Assembly (NCBI GenBank): GCA_025174535.1
Contig: JALBUN010000024.1
Span: 124,001 to 188,000 of the forward strand
Direction: 5' to 3'
Source: Cantharellus purpuraceus
Lineage: Eukaryota; Basidiomycota; Agaricomycetes; Cantharellales; Hydnaceae
Length of the DNA: 64,000 bases
In this document: positions 1 to 8,735 of the stretch, in pieces
How the letters are laid out: every line of letters begins with the position of its first letter
How positions within the stretch are numbered: the first letter of the stretch is position 1
Program-made: the position numbers and the translations under genes
Notes under the pieces: model-generated
Seen by the model: only the letters and a program-made list of their open reading frames with translations
The model's database searches: none
What the model was told of the DNA's origin: nothing

Positions 1-539
1 ACGAGAGTAAATGCTTAATAGAAAAATAGCCAGTTATTGTATGGCTTCGTAATTCGAGATTCGAGTTGAATATGCAATATTCTAATAGAATATGCAAAAG
101 CTAATAGAAATACGCGTTCGTTCTGGAGATATCCCAGATACGAATAGATTCAGACACACAGACAGAAACAGGTGAGAGGAAATTCTCTGGTCCATTGCAT
201 ATCTATCTAGGCGTGTTTTATACAAGATATGCATGCTAATAACTCGTGATAAAAGTTCTGTGTCATTTGAAACATGGGAAAGAAACCTGTGATAAAAATG
301 AAATGGGGGGTGGAGCCAATAGGGAAAAAATGACGAAATAAAATATAAAAGAAATATAGGAGAATGTTCTGATGTCTGTGGAGCTTACAGGGGCTTCTCC
401 TCTTCCCTCCTAACCATTTCCCTTCGCTTTCCTACCTCCCCCTCAACCTCCTGAGCCTCCTATGTGCTCCTATTCCTCCTATCCCCTCTGTTCCCCCTCT
501 GTTCCCCTCTCCCCTAGAAGTCCGGTCTTCCAAATAACA
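1..539 (-). repeat. LTR of family 'LTR4', cut by window start
   Basis: The stretch matches, in the same orientation, the solo LTR at 27849-28613, and in inverse orientation the LTRs at 33034, 34478 and 38413. Shared marks are the motif GAGTAAATGCTTAAT near its left part, the AATATGCAAAAG block, a pyrimidine-rich block near 400-520 and the end CAAATAACA. Read on the minus strand the LTR begins TGTTATTTG. Its other end lies left of the window, so no target duplication can be checked. It abuts a copia LTR fragment at 540. Confidence 0.75.
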
Positions 540-736
540 GCTTAGGGGTCCAGATATTCCAAAAAGAGGGGAATGCACTTAGAGGCTAGAGGAAGTAGGT
601 GGATGAATCCAACTGTCCAACCAGTGACACTCTGAAGCAGGTAACAGCGATGTGTGAAGTAGTCTAGCAACTGCTTCACACAAGTTCAAGATCCTAATGC
701 TCTGCAAAGGCAGTACACACTAGTAACTTTAACAAA
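540..736 (-). repeat. Copia-type LTR fragment (left part of the target of transposon copy 1)
   Basis: This is the reverse complement of about 14975-15165. The same LTR resumes at 8158, so the 7.4-kb multigene transposon sits inside it. The last three bases (AAA, 734-736) are repeated at 8158-8160, as expected for a 3-bp target duplication. No coding sequence is seen. Confidence 0.7.
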
Positions 737-1167
737 GACGCTTATTCAGAAATACAACAAATACGTATGTACAACCTATTTTCCTCAAATTTTATACAAT
801 ACACTTCAATTCAAACTTATTTTCATATTTCAACATGATTCTCAAATTTTACACAATATACTAGATTAAAACATATTTTGATATTTTGGCATAATTCTCA
901 AAAATAATTGTTTTTTCCCCATTTAGTGGTGGCAACTCCCTTGAGGAAACATCCAAATATCATTGATTCTTTCTTATACAATACTTGTAACATAATTTGA
1001 ACTATCTTTAATCCCCACCTGGTATTTGTATATCTAAATACCCTATATAATACCAATTATATTCATATATACATTCCTATTATATCCATGTAAATAATTA
1101 TGTTCATCTCAACCAAATATCTTATCTTTTAAAGTTTATTAAAATATAGAATATATGTTTATATTTA
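737..1167 (+). repeat. Terminal direct repeat (MITE-like) A, 3' truncated
   Basis: It starts GACGCTTATTCAGAAATAC and follows units B (7592), C (44267) and D (51733) almost base for base up to about 1167. It then jumps directly into the cargo sequence (AAAAATCATCACC). The roughly 135 bases that end the other units, including the right inverted end, and the first cargo bases are missing. The short shared string TTTAAA at the break suggests a small deletion. Confidence 0.85.
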
Positions 1168-1228
1168 AACAAAAATCATCACCTTATATCATCAACAAGC
1201 TTCTTTCTCCATAGATTTAGACATGCCA

Positions 1229-1726
1229 TTATGAATTCTTATCTTCATTGGTATGTCTGGACACTGTCCAACACAGCAAAGCCAATAGTATACCAATACT
1301 AGTTATGTAGATCATGTGCACTGTACGGCCAAGATATAGTTTCTGCCTATTTATATCTGGGCCTGGCTGTCTAACAAACGCCTGATTCACATGTGTGGTT
1401 ATAATGTGTGCATATCCAGAGGTTGGATCAGAACCACTTACAAATCTGTTGGTTTTATTCAGAAAACCTGCAAATTCTGCTACAAAAATAGGATCACTTT
1501 CATTATAGCCTATTTTATCAGGTTGTAGACCAAGAAATACATATTTGATATGAGGATACTTTGAAAGCTGGAACACTTCACCTTCAGCATATGAACGGTC
1601 CAGATACTGCCCAAAGGGGTACCAGTCACACGTTGTACAATTAGCTAGCCGGTGTGGATTGCTGTGAAAAGGCTTTTGGTAAAACTGTTGATTGAGACGC
1701 TGTTTCAGTAATGGATCAGTCTCCAT
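1229..1726 (-). CDS. Cargo ORF A: putative tail-anchored protein, 165 aa
   Basis: Function not recognised. The protein opens with METDPLLKQR, has a CTTCDW Cys pair near residue 30, a mixed central part, and one hydrophobic segment near residues 133-153 (IYITSIGILLALLCW) followed by a short charged tail. That is the layout of a tail-anchored membrane protein. An identical copy is at 44911-45408, and a diverged 159-residue copy at 42298-42777. It lies downstream of the transposase on the same strand, about 55 bases beyond its stop. Conservation of length and frame across all three copies argues that it is a real gene of the element. I cannot name a family. Confidence 0.7.
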   Translation of the reverse strand: METDPLLKQRLNQQFYQKPFHSNPHRLANCTTCDWYPFGQYLDRSYAEGEVFQLSKYPHIKYVFLGLQPDKIGYNESDPIFVAEFAGFLNKTNRFVSGSDPTSGYAHIITTHVNQAFVRQPGPDINRQKLYLGRTVHMIYITSIGILLALLCWTVSRHTNEDKNS

Positions 1727-1781
1727 AGATACCTATAAGTATAAAACATACAAATATTCAATTTTATTCTGGGAAAAAAAT

Positions 1782-3257
1782 TTACAGTTGAATGTAGCAT
1801 AGGTATACAATAATATTATTACTATTGTCTTTCCAATACTCTTTAATACATTCTGTAGATTTAAAGCTTGATGTTGCTTCCCAAGTTTTCTCTGCATAAC
1901 ATTTCCATTTAACTAAATATTCTACGTACTTTCCTTTTTCTTTGCCTTATTATTTGTTCTACTTCATTTTCAGTCTCATAATGCATCTCCACATCATACT
2001 CACATCTTTCTAATAGTCGTTGTTGAGATTGAGTCATCTTGTCAACATCTTCTGCTCTTTCCAGTAATGATCTGGGTGGCTCAATATCTGGGTCCTCTTC
2101 CTCAGGGTAATCAAAATATTGTTCACACCATTTTTCATGATAAGGGGATGGTTTGATCTTACGTAGTTCTACAAATTTCTTAATATTCCATAATAGACAT
2201 GCTACCTTTAATTCCAGATTAAAGACAGCAGGATTTGTAGTTCTAATAGATCTCTTATTATCAAATTTTTCAAACAATCTTGCAAACCCTCCAAAGAATG
2301 CTTCTACTGTTGAACGAAAGGCACCAAACTTCTTATTAAAAATCTTTTCTTCAGGTTTAAGTTCAACATTTTTGGCTTCCGAAAAGGATAAAAGAAGTTC
2401 TTAGGCTTTAATATACTTGCCTTTACTACTTCTGGAATAGCAGATGGATAAGCTCCATCAAAGCCTATCTGATCATTCTTATCTATTTTATTCCATACAG
2501 CCATCTCTACAAACATTTTTGCATCAGGATTTAGTTTACATGCCAATGAAGGTGAGGTGAATAGAACCATTTGATTAATGTCAATGCATACTTGAGTACG
2601 AAATCCTGCCTTTTTAAATTTATATGAGTACCCCTCTTCAGATGCCGATCCAATCAAAATTCCTCTTGTATCATGACCATCAAGAAGTAATGTCACTGAT
2701 TCCATTTTTGGAGGATTCTTTATAAGAGCTGATAATATCCTTATTATTATATTTGAGAACATTGTACGCAGTGAATCAGTAACTTGTTTATCTAGATCAA
2801 AGTTAAGATGATGCAGACGACCATAAAATTCCTTATGAACATCATAAAAGCTACTTGATGGCATGAAATTTCCTATTTCTTCATAAGTAGGACCTTTGAG
2901 TAGATGATATAGTACTAACAAGCCTTTTTCTATCTCTCTATAAGGTGTAGAATGTTCTTCAACTGAAAACAATACCACAAGAAAGAAAAATACTGGTATT
3001 GGTCCAAGCTTGTTATATACTACTTTTTTTACATCATCCATATCATTCATATCTTTTAGTTTTGTTCTATGATATTTTTTGTGTTCTAAGACAGGCCACT
3101 TTGTGTATAGAAAATTCCAATGATTGTCCATCAACTTATTATATGCTCTGTCCCTTTGATCATTCCACATTTTAAGTTGCTGAAGCTCTTTTTCTTCTTT
3201 CTCTTTTTGCTCTTTCTCTTTTTGCTCCTTTGTGCGTTTTTGCTGGTCTGAGGGCAT
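1782..3257 (-). pseudogene. PIF/Harbinger-like DDE transposase with C-terminal chromodomain, frameshifted (copy 1)
   Basis: Reading from 3257: a charged Lys/Glu-rich N-terminus, a helical region with FFFLVVLF, then a DDE core with TLLLDGHDTRG (first Asp), GFDGAYPSA (second Asp) and, after a frameshift near 2370, FRSTVEAFFGGF (Glu) at 2277-2320. This Asp/Asp/Glu layout with DGAY and R-x3-E fits the DDE_Tnp_4 (HARBI1/IS5) group. A chromodomain-like tail (EYLVKWKCYAEKTWEATSSF, about 1840-1915) follows after a second frame change near 1915. The intact frame of this tail is best seen in copy 2 at 42868-43086. The gene is divergent from the plus-strand 216-aa ORF. Copy 3 shares the frameshift near 2370, so the damage predates the last transposition, which must have used transposase supplied in trans. 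Confidence 0.8.
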
Positions 3258-3353
3258 TTTGACTAAGATACTCTTATATTACAGTAAAACAAAAATATGT
3301 TCATTTTTTTGATAATTGAATTTTAAATTAAATAATATTTATTCTATGAAGCT
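3258..3353. promoter_or_regulatory. Divergent (bidirectional) promoter region
   Basis: A 96-bp AT-rich spacer separates the start of the minus-strand transposase (ATG at 3257) from the plus-strand 216-aa ORF (ATG at 3354). It is kept in copy 3 (46939-47033) and copy 2 (52349-52444). TATA-like strings are present toward both genes, but I cannot fix a start site. Confidence 0.45.
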
Positions 3354-4004
3354 ATGTTGTCTGTCTCTAAGCAAGTTGTTCGTAAAATATCTACTGTCTT
3401 TGTTAAAAAAGAACCAGAGGATGATGAAAATCCTTTGTATATAGACTCTGACACCATCTACATAAAATTCAGATTAAGAAATCCCCCAAAGGACTTCTTT
3501 CCAGCTGGATCGGTTTCTCAGGAAAGAGATAAAACACCAGAAGCACTGTACAATAAGATGATTGAAAAGGGCAATGAAATAAGTAATTCAACCTGGATTC
3601 AACAAAATCATTGTATGTCAAGTCTGCAAACCATGCAACAGGATAATCTGCCTAGTTGTAATATTTCTATTGCTAGAGAAACTGGCAAGAAGTGTGATAT
3701 TTCTATTGCTGGGGAAACTTGTAAGAACTGTGATGTGTATAACAATTTGGTTACATCAATGGTTGTTGCATTGAAACAACAGCAGAGAGTTTTCAAGAAA
3801 AGTAAAATCACAATCTATGGTATGATCATAACTAAGGATGGTAGGTTAAAATTATATGAAACCACCAATAACAATCAGGGTGTTTCAATTGTTGTATATC
3901 CTTCCTCTGGATACAGCATAGAAGCTCAGTTTGAAGAGTGTTCTAATGCTATTGACATTATATTCCAAAGTATAAGAAATCAGATGTTCAAAGAATCCTC
4001 ATAA
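3354..4004 (+). CDS. Cargo ORF B: conserved 216-aa protein of unknown function
   Basis: Not recognised. It begins MLSVSKQVVRKIS, followed by an acidic patch (KKEPEDDENP, residues about 19-28) and a proline-containing segment (RNPPKDFFPAG). Near residues 97-127 a short motif is repeated (NISIARETGKKC then DISIAGETCKNC), giving paired Cys residues. The C-terminal half is beta-rich by eye (VSIVVYPSSGYSIEAQF). It is the only cargo gene on the plus strand, and it is open in all three copies (also 47034-47684 and 52445-53095) with only a few substitutions. It is therefore the best-preserved gene of the element. An accessory DNA-binding or transposition factor is possible, but that is a guess. Confidence 0.75.
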   Translation: MLSVSKQVVRKISTVFVKKEPEDDENPLYIDSDTIYIKFRLRNPPKDFFPAGSVSQERDKTPEALYNKMIEKGNEISNSTWIQQNHCMSSLQTMQQDNLPSCNISIARETGKKCDISIAGETCKNCDVYNNLVTSMVVALKQQQRVFKKSKITIYGMIITKDGRLKLYETTNNNQGVSIVVYPSSGYSIEAQFEECSNAIDIIFQSIRNQMFKESS

Positions 4005-4022
4005 GGAGTTGATTTAAAAGTC

Positions 4023-4247
4023 CTAGTTTCTACACTCACAACATTTTTCATCTATTTTCACTTGGATAATTTCAAGATTTGAACTTTTGTTCACACAACA
4101 ATAAGTACCATTAGTATCATGATGAGTATTTTTTGAATGTTCAGAGCTCTTAGGACATTTAATATCCTTACAATCTGTAACTACAGATGTAGTAGTTATA
4201 TGATTGCACTTCCAAGTAATTTGAATTTTTTCACTATCACCACACAT
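4023..4247 (-). CDS. Cargo ORF C: small Cys-rich protein, 74 aa
   Basis: Starts MCGDSEKIQITWKCNH and ends with KIDEKCCECRN. Nine Cys residues in 74, many in pairs, suggest a zinc- or disulfide-stabilised minidomain. It lies tail-to-tail with the 216-aa ORF, 18 bases apart. In copy 3 (about 47703-47926) the frame is broken by single-base losses in T runs. In copy 2 (54013-54162) a solo LTR replaces its C-terminus. I do not recognise the family. Confidence 0.5.
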   Translation of the reverse strand: MCGDSEKIQITWKCNHITTTSVVTDCKDIKCPKSSEHSKNTHHDTNGTYCCVNKSSNLEIIQVKIDEKCCECRN

Positions 4248-4298
4248 GCCTTCATTTGAGTGAATAAAAATATTGCATATTCACTTATCTGATTTATC

Positions 4299-4478
4299 TT
4301 ATACTTGTTGTAGTGCACGTAGTGGTAGCTGAATCTCATTGTCATCATAAGTAACAGTTATTAGCAAAGTGTCATCTGACAAAGTGCCAGTTACTAATGT
4401 AACAATACCTGTCACTGTCATTTGTGTTCTTGCATTGATAAATGATACCTTATCACCAATCTCGGGTATATTCAACAT
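4299..4478 (-). CDS. Cargo ORF D: 59-aa beta-rich protein
   Basis: Short ORF found by reading the minus strand. It begins MLNIPEIGDKVSFINARTQ and ends LPLRALQQV. The pattern GDKVSF, then alternating polar/hydrophobic stretches (MTVTGIVTLVTGTL, LLITVTYDD), suggests a small SH3/OB-like beta barrel; this is by eye only. The frame is the same length in copy 3 (47977-48156) and copy 2 (54214-54393), with Arg-to-His and few other changes. That conservation is the main evidence that it is coding. Confidence 0.55.
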   Translation of the reverse strand: MLNIPEIGDKVSFINARTQMTVTGIVTLVTGTLSDDTLLITVTYDDNEIQLPLRALQQV

Positions 4479-4516
4479 GGTGTCTCTGGTTATTATATAT
4501 TAATTTTCAAAACTCA

Positions 4517-5007
4517 TTATTTCTCATCTAATTTCCTATCAAGTATATCTACAAACTTCTTAAATGCTTCAAAACACTGTAGAACATTCTTTCTACTATT
4601 AATATGTTTCATACCTGTTACTGTTACAGGAAAACAACACCTTACATTTGTTATCACTTCTGAAAACAACCCTTCTGTGATAGCATGATCAAGCTCTCTT
4701 GTAACAGTTACTAGGTAAAACTGGGGGACTTTTCTCGATGTTTGAATGCAAGGTATTGTCATTTCCTCTAAAGCACTTTTTCCCTTATTCTTCCTTATCT
4801 AAGTATGTAAAAATTTTCTTGAAGACTCCTTTAAACATTTCACATCATCTTTTTGTAATCAAAACTGAGGATCTCATCATCAGTATCTAAAGTAATATCT
4901 CTAAAATCTGTCTCAAAAAACTGTTTAGTCCATTGTGTGTCAACCATTATACCATAATCCCAAAGATCATGAGAACTCCAATCATTGCACTTCTTATCTT
5001 TACCCAT
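4517..5007 (-). pseudogene. Cargo ORF E, broken copy (internal deletion)
   Basis: Both ends match the intact 255-residue ORF at 54432-55199: N-terminus MGKDKKCNDW at 5007, and the C-terminal 81 residues open at 4517-4762. About 230 bases in the middle (roughly residues 70-145) are missing, and the frame is also shifted near 4845 in a T run. Copy 3 (48195-48685) has the same deletion, so it happened before the two copies separated. Confidence 0.7.
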
Positions 5008-5499
5008 GATGTCAATAAAGAAGGATATATAAAATTTATTTACTAGATATGTGCATAGTTCTGAAGAGCAGAATGTCCATATTTTTATCTAATATTTATA
5101 AATTGAATTATATATATTTTCTAAAGTTGTCAATAGCCAGATGCATGCACTCGTTCTGAATACTACAACAAAGTCCCATACAGAATTCCCTGTCCTTTCA
5201 TCTATCATTCTTCTACCAGTTCCTTGTTTCCTATCTTGCCAGTCTTTCATTCCAAATTCTTTGCTGCATAGCTAAATAGGTGTACCAGCCGATTGGATAT
5301 TATCATATCATGGTAATGACGTCGGATGGAAGGTCACCTTGTCAGGAGCAGTTTGATCACATTATCAAAGGACAGCCTTTTGGCTGTGAGGGTTGATAAT
5401 GATGCACTTACTGAGCAGACAGTAGGTGAGACTTTGCAGCGGCATGGTGTACCAGATAATTGAATCGTTGTCCTTGAGCAGCCTGATGATGTCACTCGG

Positions 5500-6062
5500 T
5501 GTCGGTTCGCTTATGGAATAGATCCTATAAGCCTGCACGCAATGGTCCTAGCAAGCAGACGGTGTGTAACGCAGTTGTTCAGCACTCCAAAGATCAATCA
5601 GGGCGAGGGGTACGTAACAGGGAAGTGGGATAGTGCTCTGTGGTTGGATGAGGATGGGAGCAAAAGGTCGGTCCCGATGGCTGATCGTGCTCTGTGACTG
5701 GATGACAATGCGGAGCCCGGTTGGGAGGTACACGAAAGCTGGTTTCAGGAGAAGCAACCTCTCGGTGGCGGAGGGAAATCTGATCGTTGAACCAAGGTGT
5801 TTTACCTCAGTGTAGAGATGATGGATTGTGATGTAGAGTGTAGACTTAGAGCTTGGACTTTGACTTTAGAGTGCCGGCTGAAAACTTGTTTTTTGATTCC
5901 AAAGGCGAAAACTAGCGCCCTTTTATATACAAATTCCCAGGGCACAACGACACAATATGAGGAGCAAATGATGCAAGAAATGCTGATCAAGCCAGCTGAC
6001 GAAGCGTGTGAAGTTGAGCTACTAAAGGGGAAATCATGGAGAAATGAAACGACAGATAGGGA
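5500..6062 (-). repeat. LTR of family 'LTR3' inside transposon copy 1
   Basis: Begins TGTCGGTTCGCTTATGGAAT and matches 12361-12930, 31901-32144 (inverted), 49178-49741 and 63035-63178. Read on the minus strand it ends with AACCGACA. The right limit is uncertain, because similarity to the 12361 copy stops after GACAGATAGGG. Copy 3 has it at the same place, so it was carried along when the transposon moved. The preceding stretch 5050-5499 is noncoding cargo sequence. Confidence 0.6.
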
Positions 6063-6134
6063 CATCATTAGACTGCTCATGGACAGCCATTCACTCCAAG
6101 GTGACCTTGTATCCTACGTCTTTGGAGGCTTACA

Positions 6135-7217
6135 TTACTGGGTTCTCCCTCTACATCTTTTTCTTGAACTAGGAATTTGAGATTGATCAGAGTTTGAATC
6201 AGATTGATCAGAGTCTGAATCAGATTGATCAGAGTCTGAATCAGATTGATCAGAGTCTGAATCAGATCGTTCCTTAGACCTTTTTTCTTGATGCCTTGAA
6301 CCTTGAGTCATTCCTTGCTTCCATGTTTGAAAATTAATCCTATTACCATCTACGTCATATGATGACATTTCATTCTTCCTAGTATATATTGTAGATAGTT
6401 TTCTAGGCTCACCATTTATGAATAATTCCATTCTATTTAGTCTACAAGACTGATCTGAGTCTATAAGTATATAATCTACACCTCTTTTCACTATCTTAAA
6501 TGTCACCTTTCTGGTACCATTTTCCTGTAACCTTGTTACCTCCTGTTCTTGTTTTCCAGTCCAGTGATTCATATCAAATTTCCAGTCAACAATCTCAGAT
6601 ATTATTGCTTTATATTTATCACCCTGTTTCTGAAGTTTATTAATGTCTGTTCCAAGTTCCACTACAGTATCATCTGTTTCTACAATCCACTCATGCACTT
6701 CAGATTTCCATTCCACAATGTCTGATATTGTTGCAATACATCTATTAACCTGTTTCTGAAGTTTATGAATATCTGTTCTATGGTCCAATATAAGATTCTC
6801 TGCATTATGTGTATTGACCTGTTGATGAATATCTGTTCCATGGTCTGATATTGTGGCAACACACCTATTAACCTGTCTCTGAAGTTTATGAATATCTGTT
6901 CCAAATCCTGATACAATATCATTCATTTCACTCATCCATTCATCTAAATTCTCTTTCCTGTCTGTCAAAGTAGTTATAATTGTATTTTTTTCCTCAACCT
7001 GTTTCTTAAGCACCTGAATTTCCTGACTCTGGGAATTAACCTGTTGTTCAAGTATAGTTATCTGCCTATCCTTTTCACTCATCCAAGACTTGACATTTAT
7101 AAGATCAGATATTAATTCATCTTTTACTTCCATTTGACTTGCCATAGCTTTTATCAGTGCATCATTGTCACTTATCCAGCCTTTGATTGCTTTTATATCT
7201 TCAAAGATTTGTGACAT
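6135..7217 (-). CDS. Cargo ORF F: coiled-coil protein with SDSDSDQ tail, 360 aa
   Basis: Start chosen at ATG 7217 (MSQIFEDIKAIKGW). Residues about 1-230 are heptad-like and contain several imperfect copies of a motif such as TDIHKLQRQVNRCVATIS, typical of a long coiled coil or fibrous oligomer. A compact region with FKIVKRGVDYILIDSDQSC follows (about 250-290). A basic segment (RHQEKRSKER) then leads into four 7-residue units SDSDSDQ and a basic end SSRKRCRGRTQ. It is the rightmost cargo gene, before the right terminal repeat. Copy 3 carries 16 units but is frameshifted. Function unknown; a structural or DNA-bridging role is speculation. Confidence 0.65.
   Translation of the reverse strand: MSQIFEDIKAIKGWISDNDALIKAMASQMEVKDELISDLINVKSWMSEKDRQITILEQQVNSQSQEIQVLKKQVEEKNTIITTLTDRKENLDEWMSEMNDIVSGFGTDIHKLQRQVNRCVATISDHGTDIHQQVNTHNAENLILDHRTDIHKLQKQVNRCIATISDIVEWKSEVHEWIVETDDTVVELGTDINKLQKQGDKYKAIISEIVDWKFDMNHWTGKQEQEVTRLQENGTRKVTFKIVKRGVDYILIDSDQSCRLNRMELFINGEPRKLSTIYTRKNEMSSYDVDGNRINFQTWKQGMTQGSRHQEKRSKERSDSDSDQSDSDSDQSDSDSDQSDSNSDQSQIPSSRKRCRGRTQ
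6181..6264 (-). repeat. 21-bp tandem repeat, 4 units
   Basis: Four units of GATTGATCAGAGTCTGAATCA encode SDSDSDQ on the minus strand (one unit reads SDSNSDQ). The homologous array in copy 3 has 16 units. Confidence 0.95.
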
Positions 7218-7591
7218 TTTCAAATCCCTCTCTGCTTATAAAACAGAAATGAAAAAACATAATAATCATTTTTTTCTGAACATTTGATATTTTGTATAGG
7301 CAGTAGATATATACATCTTGCTTTCTTAATAAAATGATTATTATGTTTTTATGTTATAAGCATTATGAAGATGCTCTCTTTTATGCTTCAATGCAAGATA
7401 GAGTTTGATAGAAGAGTTAATTTCCACCACTTTGGATGGAAGATCTGATGGTATTGCACCCTAAAGTACGAGGGATAGTCATACAGTCTTATGTTAGAAC
7501 AAGATTATCTACCACTATGCCCTAACTAAGTTACTTTGTTTTAAAAATAGCTTCACTGCATTAAAGGTGTTTGTTTCCAAGACTTTCCTAA

Positions 7592-8157
7592 GACGCTTAT
7601 TCAGAAATACAACAAATACGTATGTACAACCTATTTTCCTCAAATTTTATACAATACACTTCAATTCAAACTTATTTTCATATTTCAACATGATTCTCAA
7701 ATTTTACACAATATACTAGATTAAAACATATTGTGATATTTTGGCATAATTCTCAAAAATAATTCTTTTTTTCCTGATTTAGTGGTGGCAACTCTCTTGA
7801 GGGAACATCCAAATATCATTGATTCTTTCTTATACAATACTTGTAACATAATTTGAACTATCTTTAATCCCCACCTGGTATTTGTATATCTAAATACCCT
7901 ATATAATACCAATTATATTCATATATACATTCCTATTATATCCATGTAAATAATTATGTTCATCTCAACCAAATGTCTTATCTTTTAAAGTTTATTAAAA
8001 TATAGAATATATGTTTATATTTATGAAAATTTCACACATCCGAAATCTTTTAAGATATCCAAATTGTAACTCCCTGGCTTTATGTATCATTGAAATCCTG
8101 ATGTATATCTCCTATACATCAGAATATTGTATACTGACATGATTCCGAACAAGCGTC
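7592..8157 (+). repeat. Terminal direct repeat (MITE-like) B, complete
   Basis: A 566-bp AT-rich unit from GACGCTTATTCAGAAATAC to GAACAAGCGTC. The ends match as inverted repeats for 14 bases with two mismatches. A subterminal hairpin (GATGTATA...TATACATC) precedes the right end. There is no meaningful ORF. The sequence 7218-7591 before it is noncoding cargo. TCCTAA on its left is also seen left of unit D and of unit E (minus strand). Confidence 0.85.
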
Positions 8158-8562
8158 AAAGAGAACTAATGGCAGGACTATTGACAGACAATCTCACCCT
8201 GTAGATTCGTAGTCACGTGAGGCAGATACTACACTCACACCCAAAGCAGGACAATCACTACTTCAAGTGCAATTGAATACAGTTACACAACTGTAAGCGA
8301 CCCTTGAACTGGACAATCAACAGTTACTGAGATATAGAGGATGACACTGTATGTCACTCTAGTCACACTGATGTGCAAATGATGGGGTAGAAATGGTTAT
8401 TATTTTCAGAGGCAGAATGGCCTCCTTTTATATTGTATTTACAGGAGCTGACTAATACTACTGGAAACTTCTACCTATTAATAGATGGAAACTACTGGAA
8501 GCTAGTGGAATATGTGAGAAGGGGGTGGAAGTTTCCTAGCCAATGAGCTGCTTGATTTGCTC
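8158..8562 (-). repeat. Copia-type LTR, right part
   Basis: The reverse complement matches about 14565-14965 over some 380 bases, including the strings CCTCTATCTCAGTAACTGTT and TCACGTGACTACGAATCTACA. It continues the LTR fragment at 540-736, from which it is separated by the inserted transposon. Confidence 0.7.
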
Positions 8563-8708
8563 TGACTCATGGCATGAGTCATGGATGGAGTCATAGTGTG
8601 ACTCAGAGCAGGAGTCATTGGTCATGGCATGAGTCATGGCAGGAGTCATTGCATGAGTCATGGAAGGAGTCATAGCATGAGTCATGGCAGGAGTCATTGC
8701 ATGAGTCA
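8563..8708. repeat. Minisatellite of GAGTCATGGCA-type units
   Basis: About a dozen imperfect 11-12 bp units (ATGAGTCATGGC / AGGAGTCATTGC) in tandem, partly arranged as a 24-bp higher-order unit. It lies between the copia LTR and the copia RT fragment. Each unit contains TGAGTCA or a variant, which resembles an AP-1/Gcn4 core site. Confidence 0.85.
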
Positions 8709-8735
8709 CCATTACTCAAATAACTCGGTCAATAC

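Larger units (their letters stand above)
737..8157. mobile_element. Multigene composite DNA transposon, copy 1
   Basis: A 7421-bp unit bounded by two directly repeated MITE-like units (737-1167, internally truncated, and 7592-8157). The outermost ends are GACGCTTATTC and GAACAAGCGTC, an inverted pair. AAA stands on both sides (734-736, 8158-8160), and the unoccupied target can be read in the related copia LTR near 14955-14990. Cargo on the minus strand: tail-anchored ORF, DDE transposase with chromodomain, Cys-rich ORF, 59-residue ORF, 255-residue ORF (broken) and coiled-coil ORF. One ORF of 216 residues is on the plus strand. An LTR lies inside at about 5500-6062. The transposase family (PIF/Harbinger-like) agrees with a 3-bp duplication; that link is inference. 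Confidence 0.8.

Noticed and set aside
1..539. LTR4 units as MITEs with TGTTATTTG/CAAATAACA terminal inverted repeats
   Set aside because: Flanking duplications are 5 bp (ACCCC, TGGGT, AAAAT), ends are TG...CA, and the unit is 730-765 bp, all typical of solo LTRs. The short inverted end is normal for LTRs.
2153..2404. Plus-strand ORFs opposite the transposase (also 45835-46086)
   Set aside because: Shadow of the minus-strand transposase coding; no independent features.
4023..4247. Cys-rich ORF as a toxin or effector
   Set aside because: No signal peptide, and it is encoded within the transposon cargo. Cysteine richness alone does not support such a role.
5548..6080. Short ORFs inside LTR3 (also at 12409-12976 and 49226-49758)
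   Set aside because: They recur wherever LTR3 occurs and change frame between copies, so they reflect LTR sequence rather than genes.
737..8157. Polinton/Maverick or integrated virus as an explanation of the multigene element
   Set aside because: No protein-primed DNA polymerase, packaging ATPase, capsid or retroviral-type integrase is visible. Ends are 565-bp direct units with 3-bp rather than 5-6-bp duplications, and the only enzyme seen is a DDE_4-like transposase.
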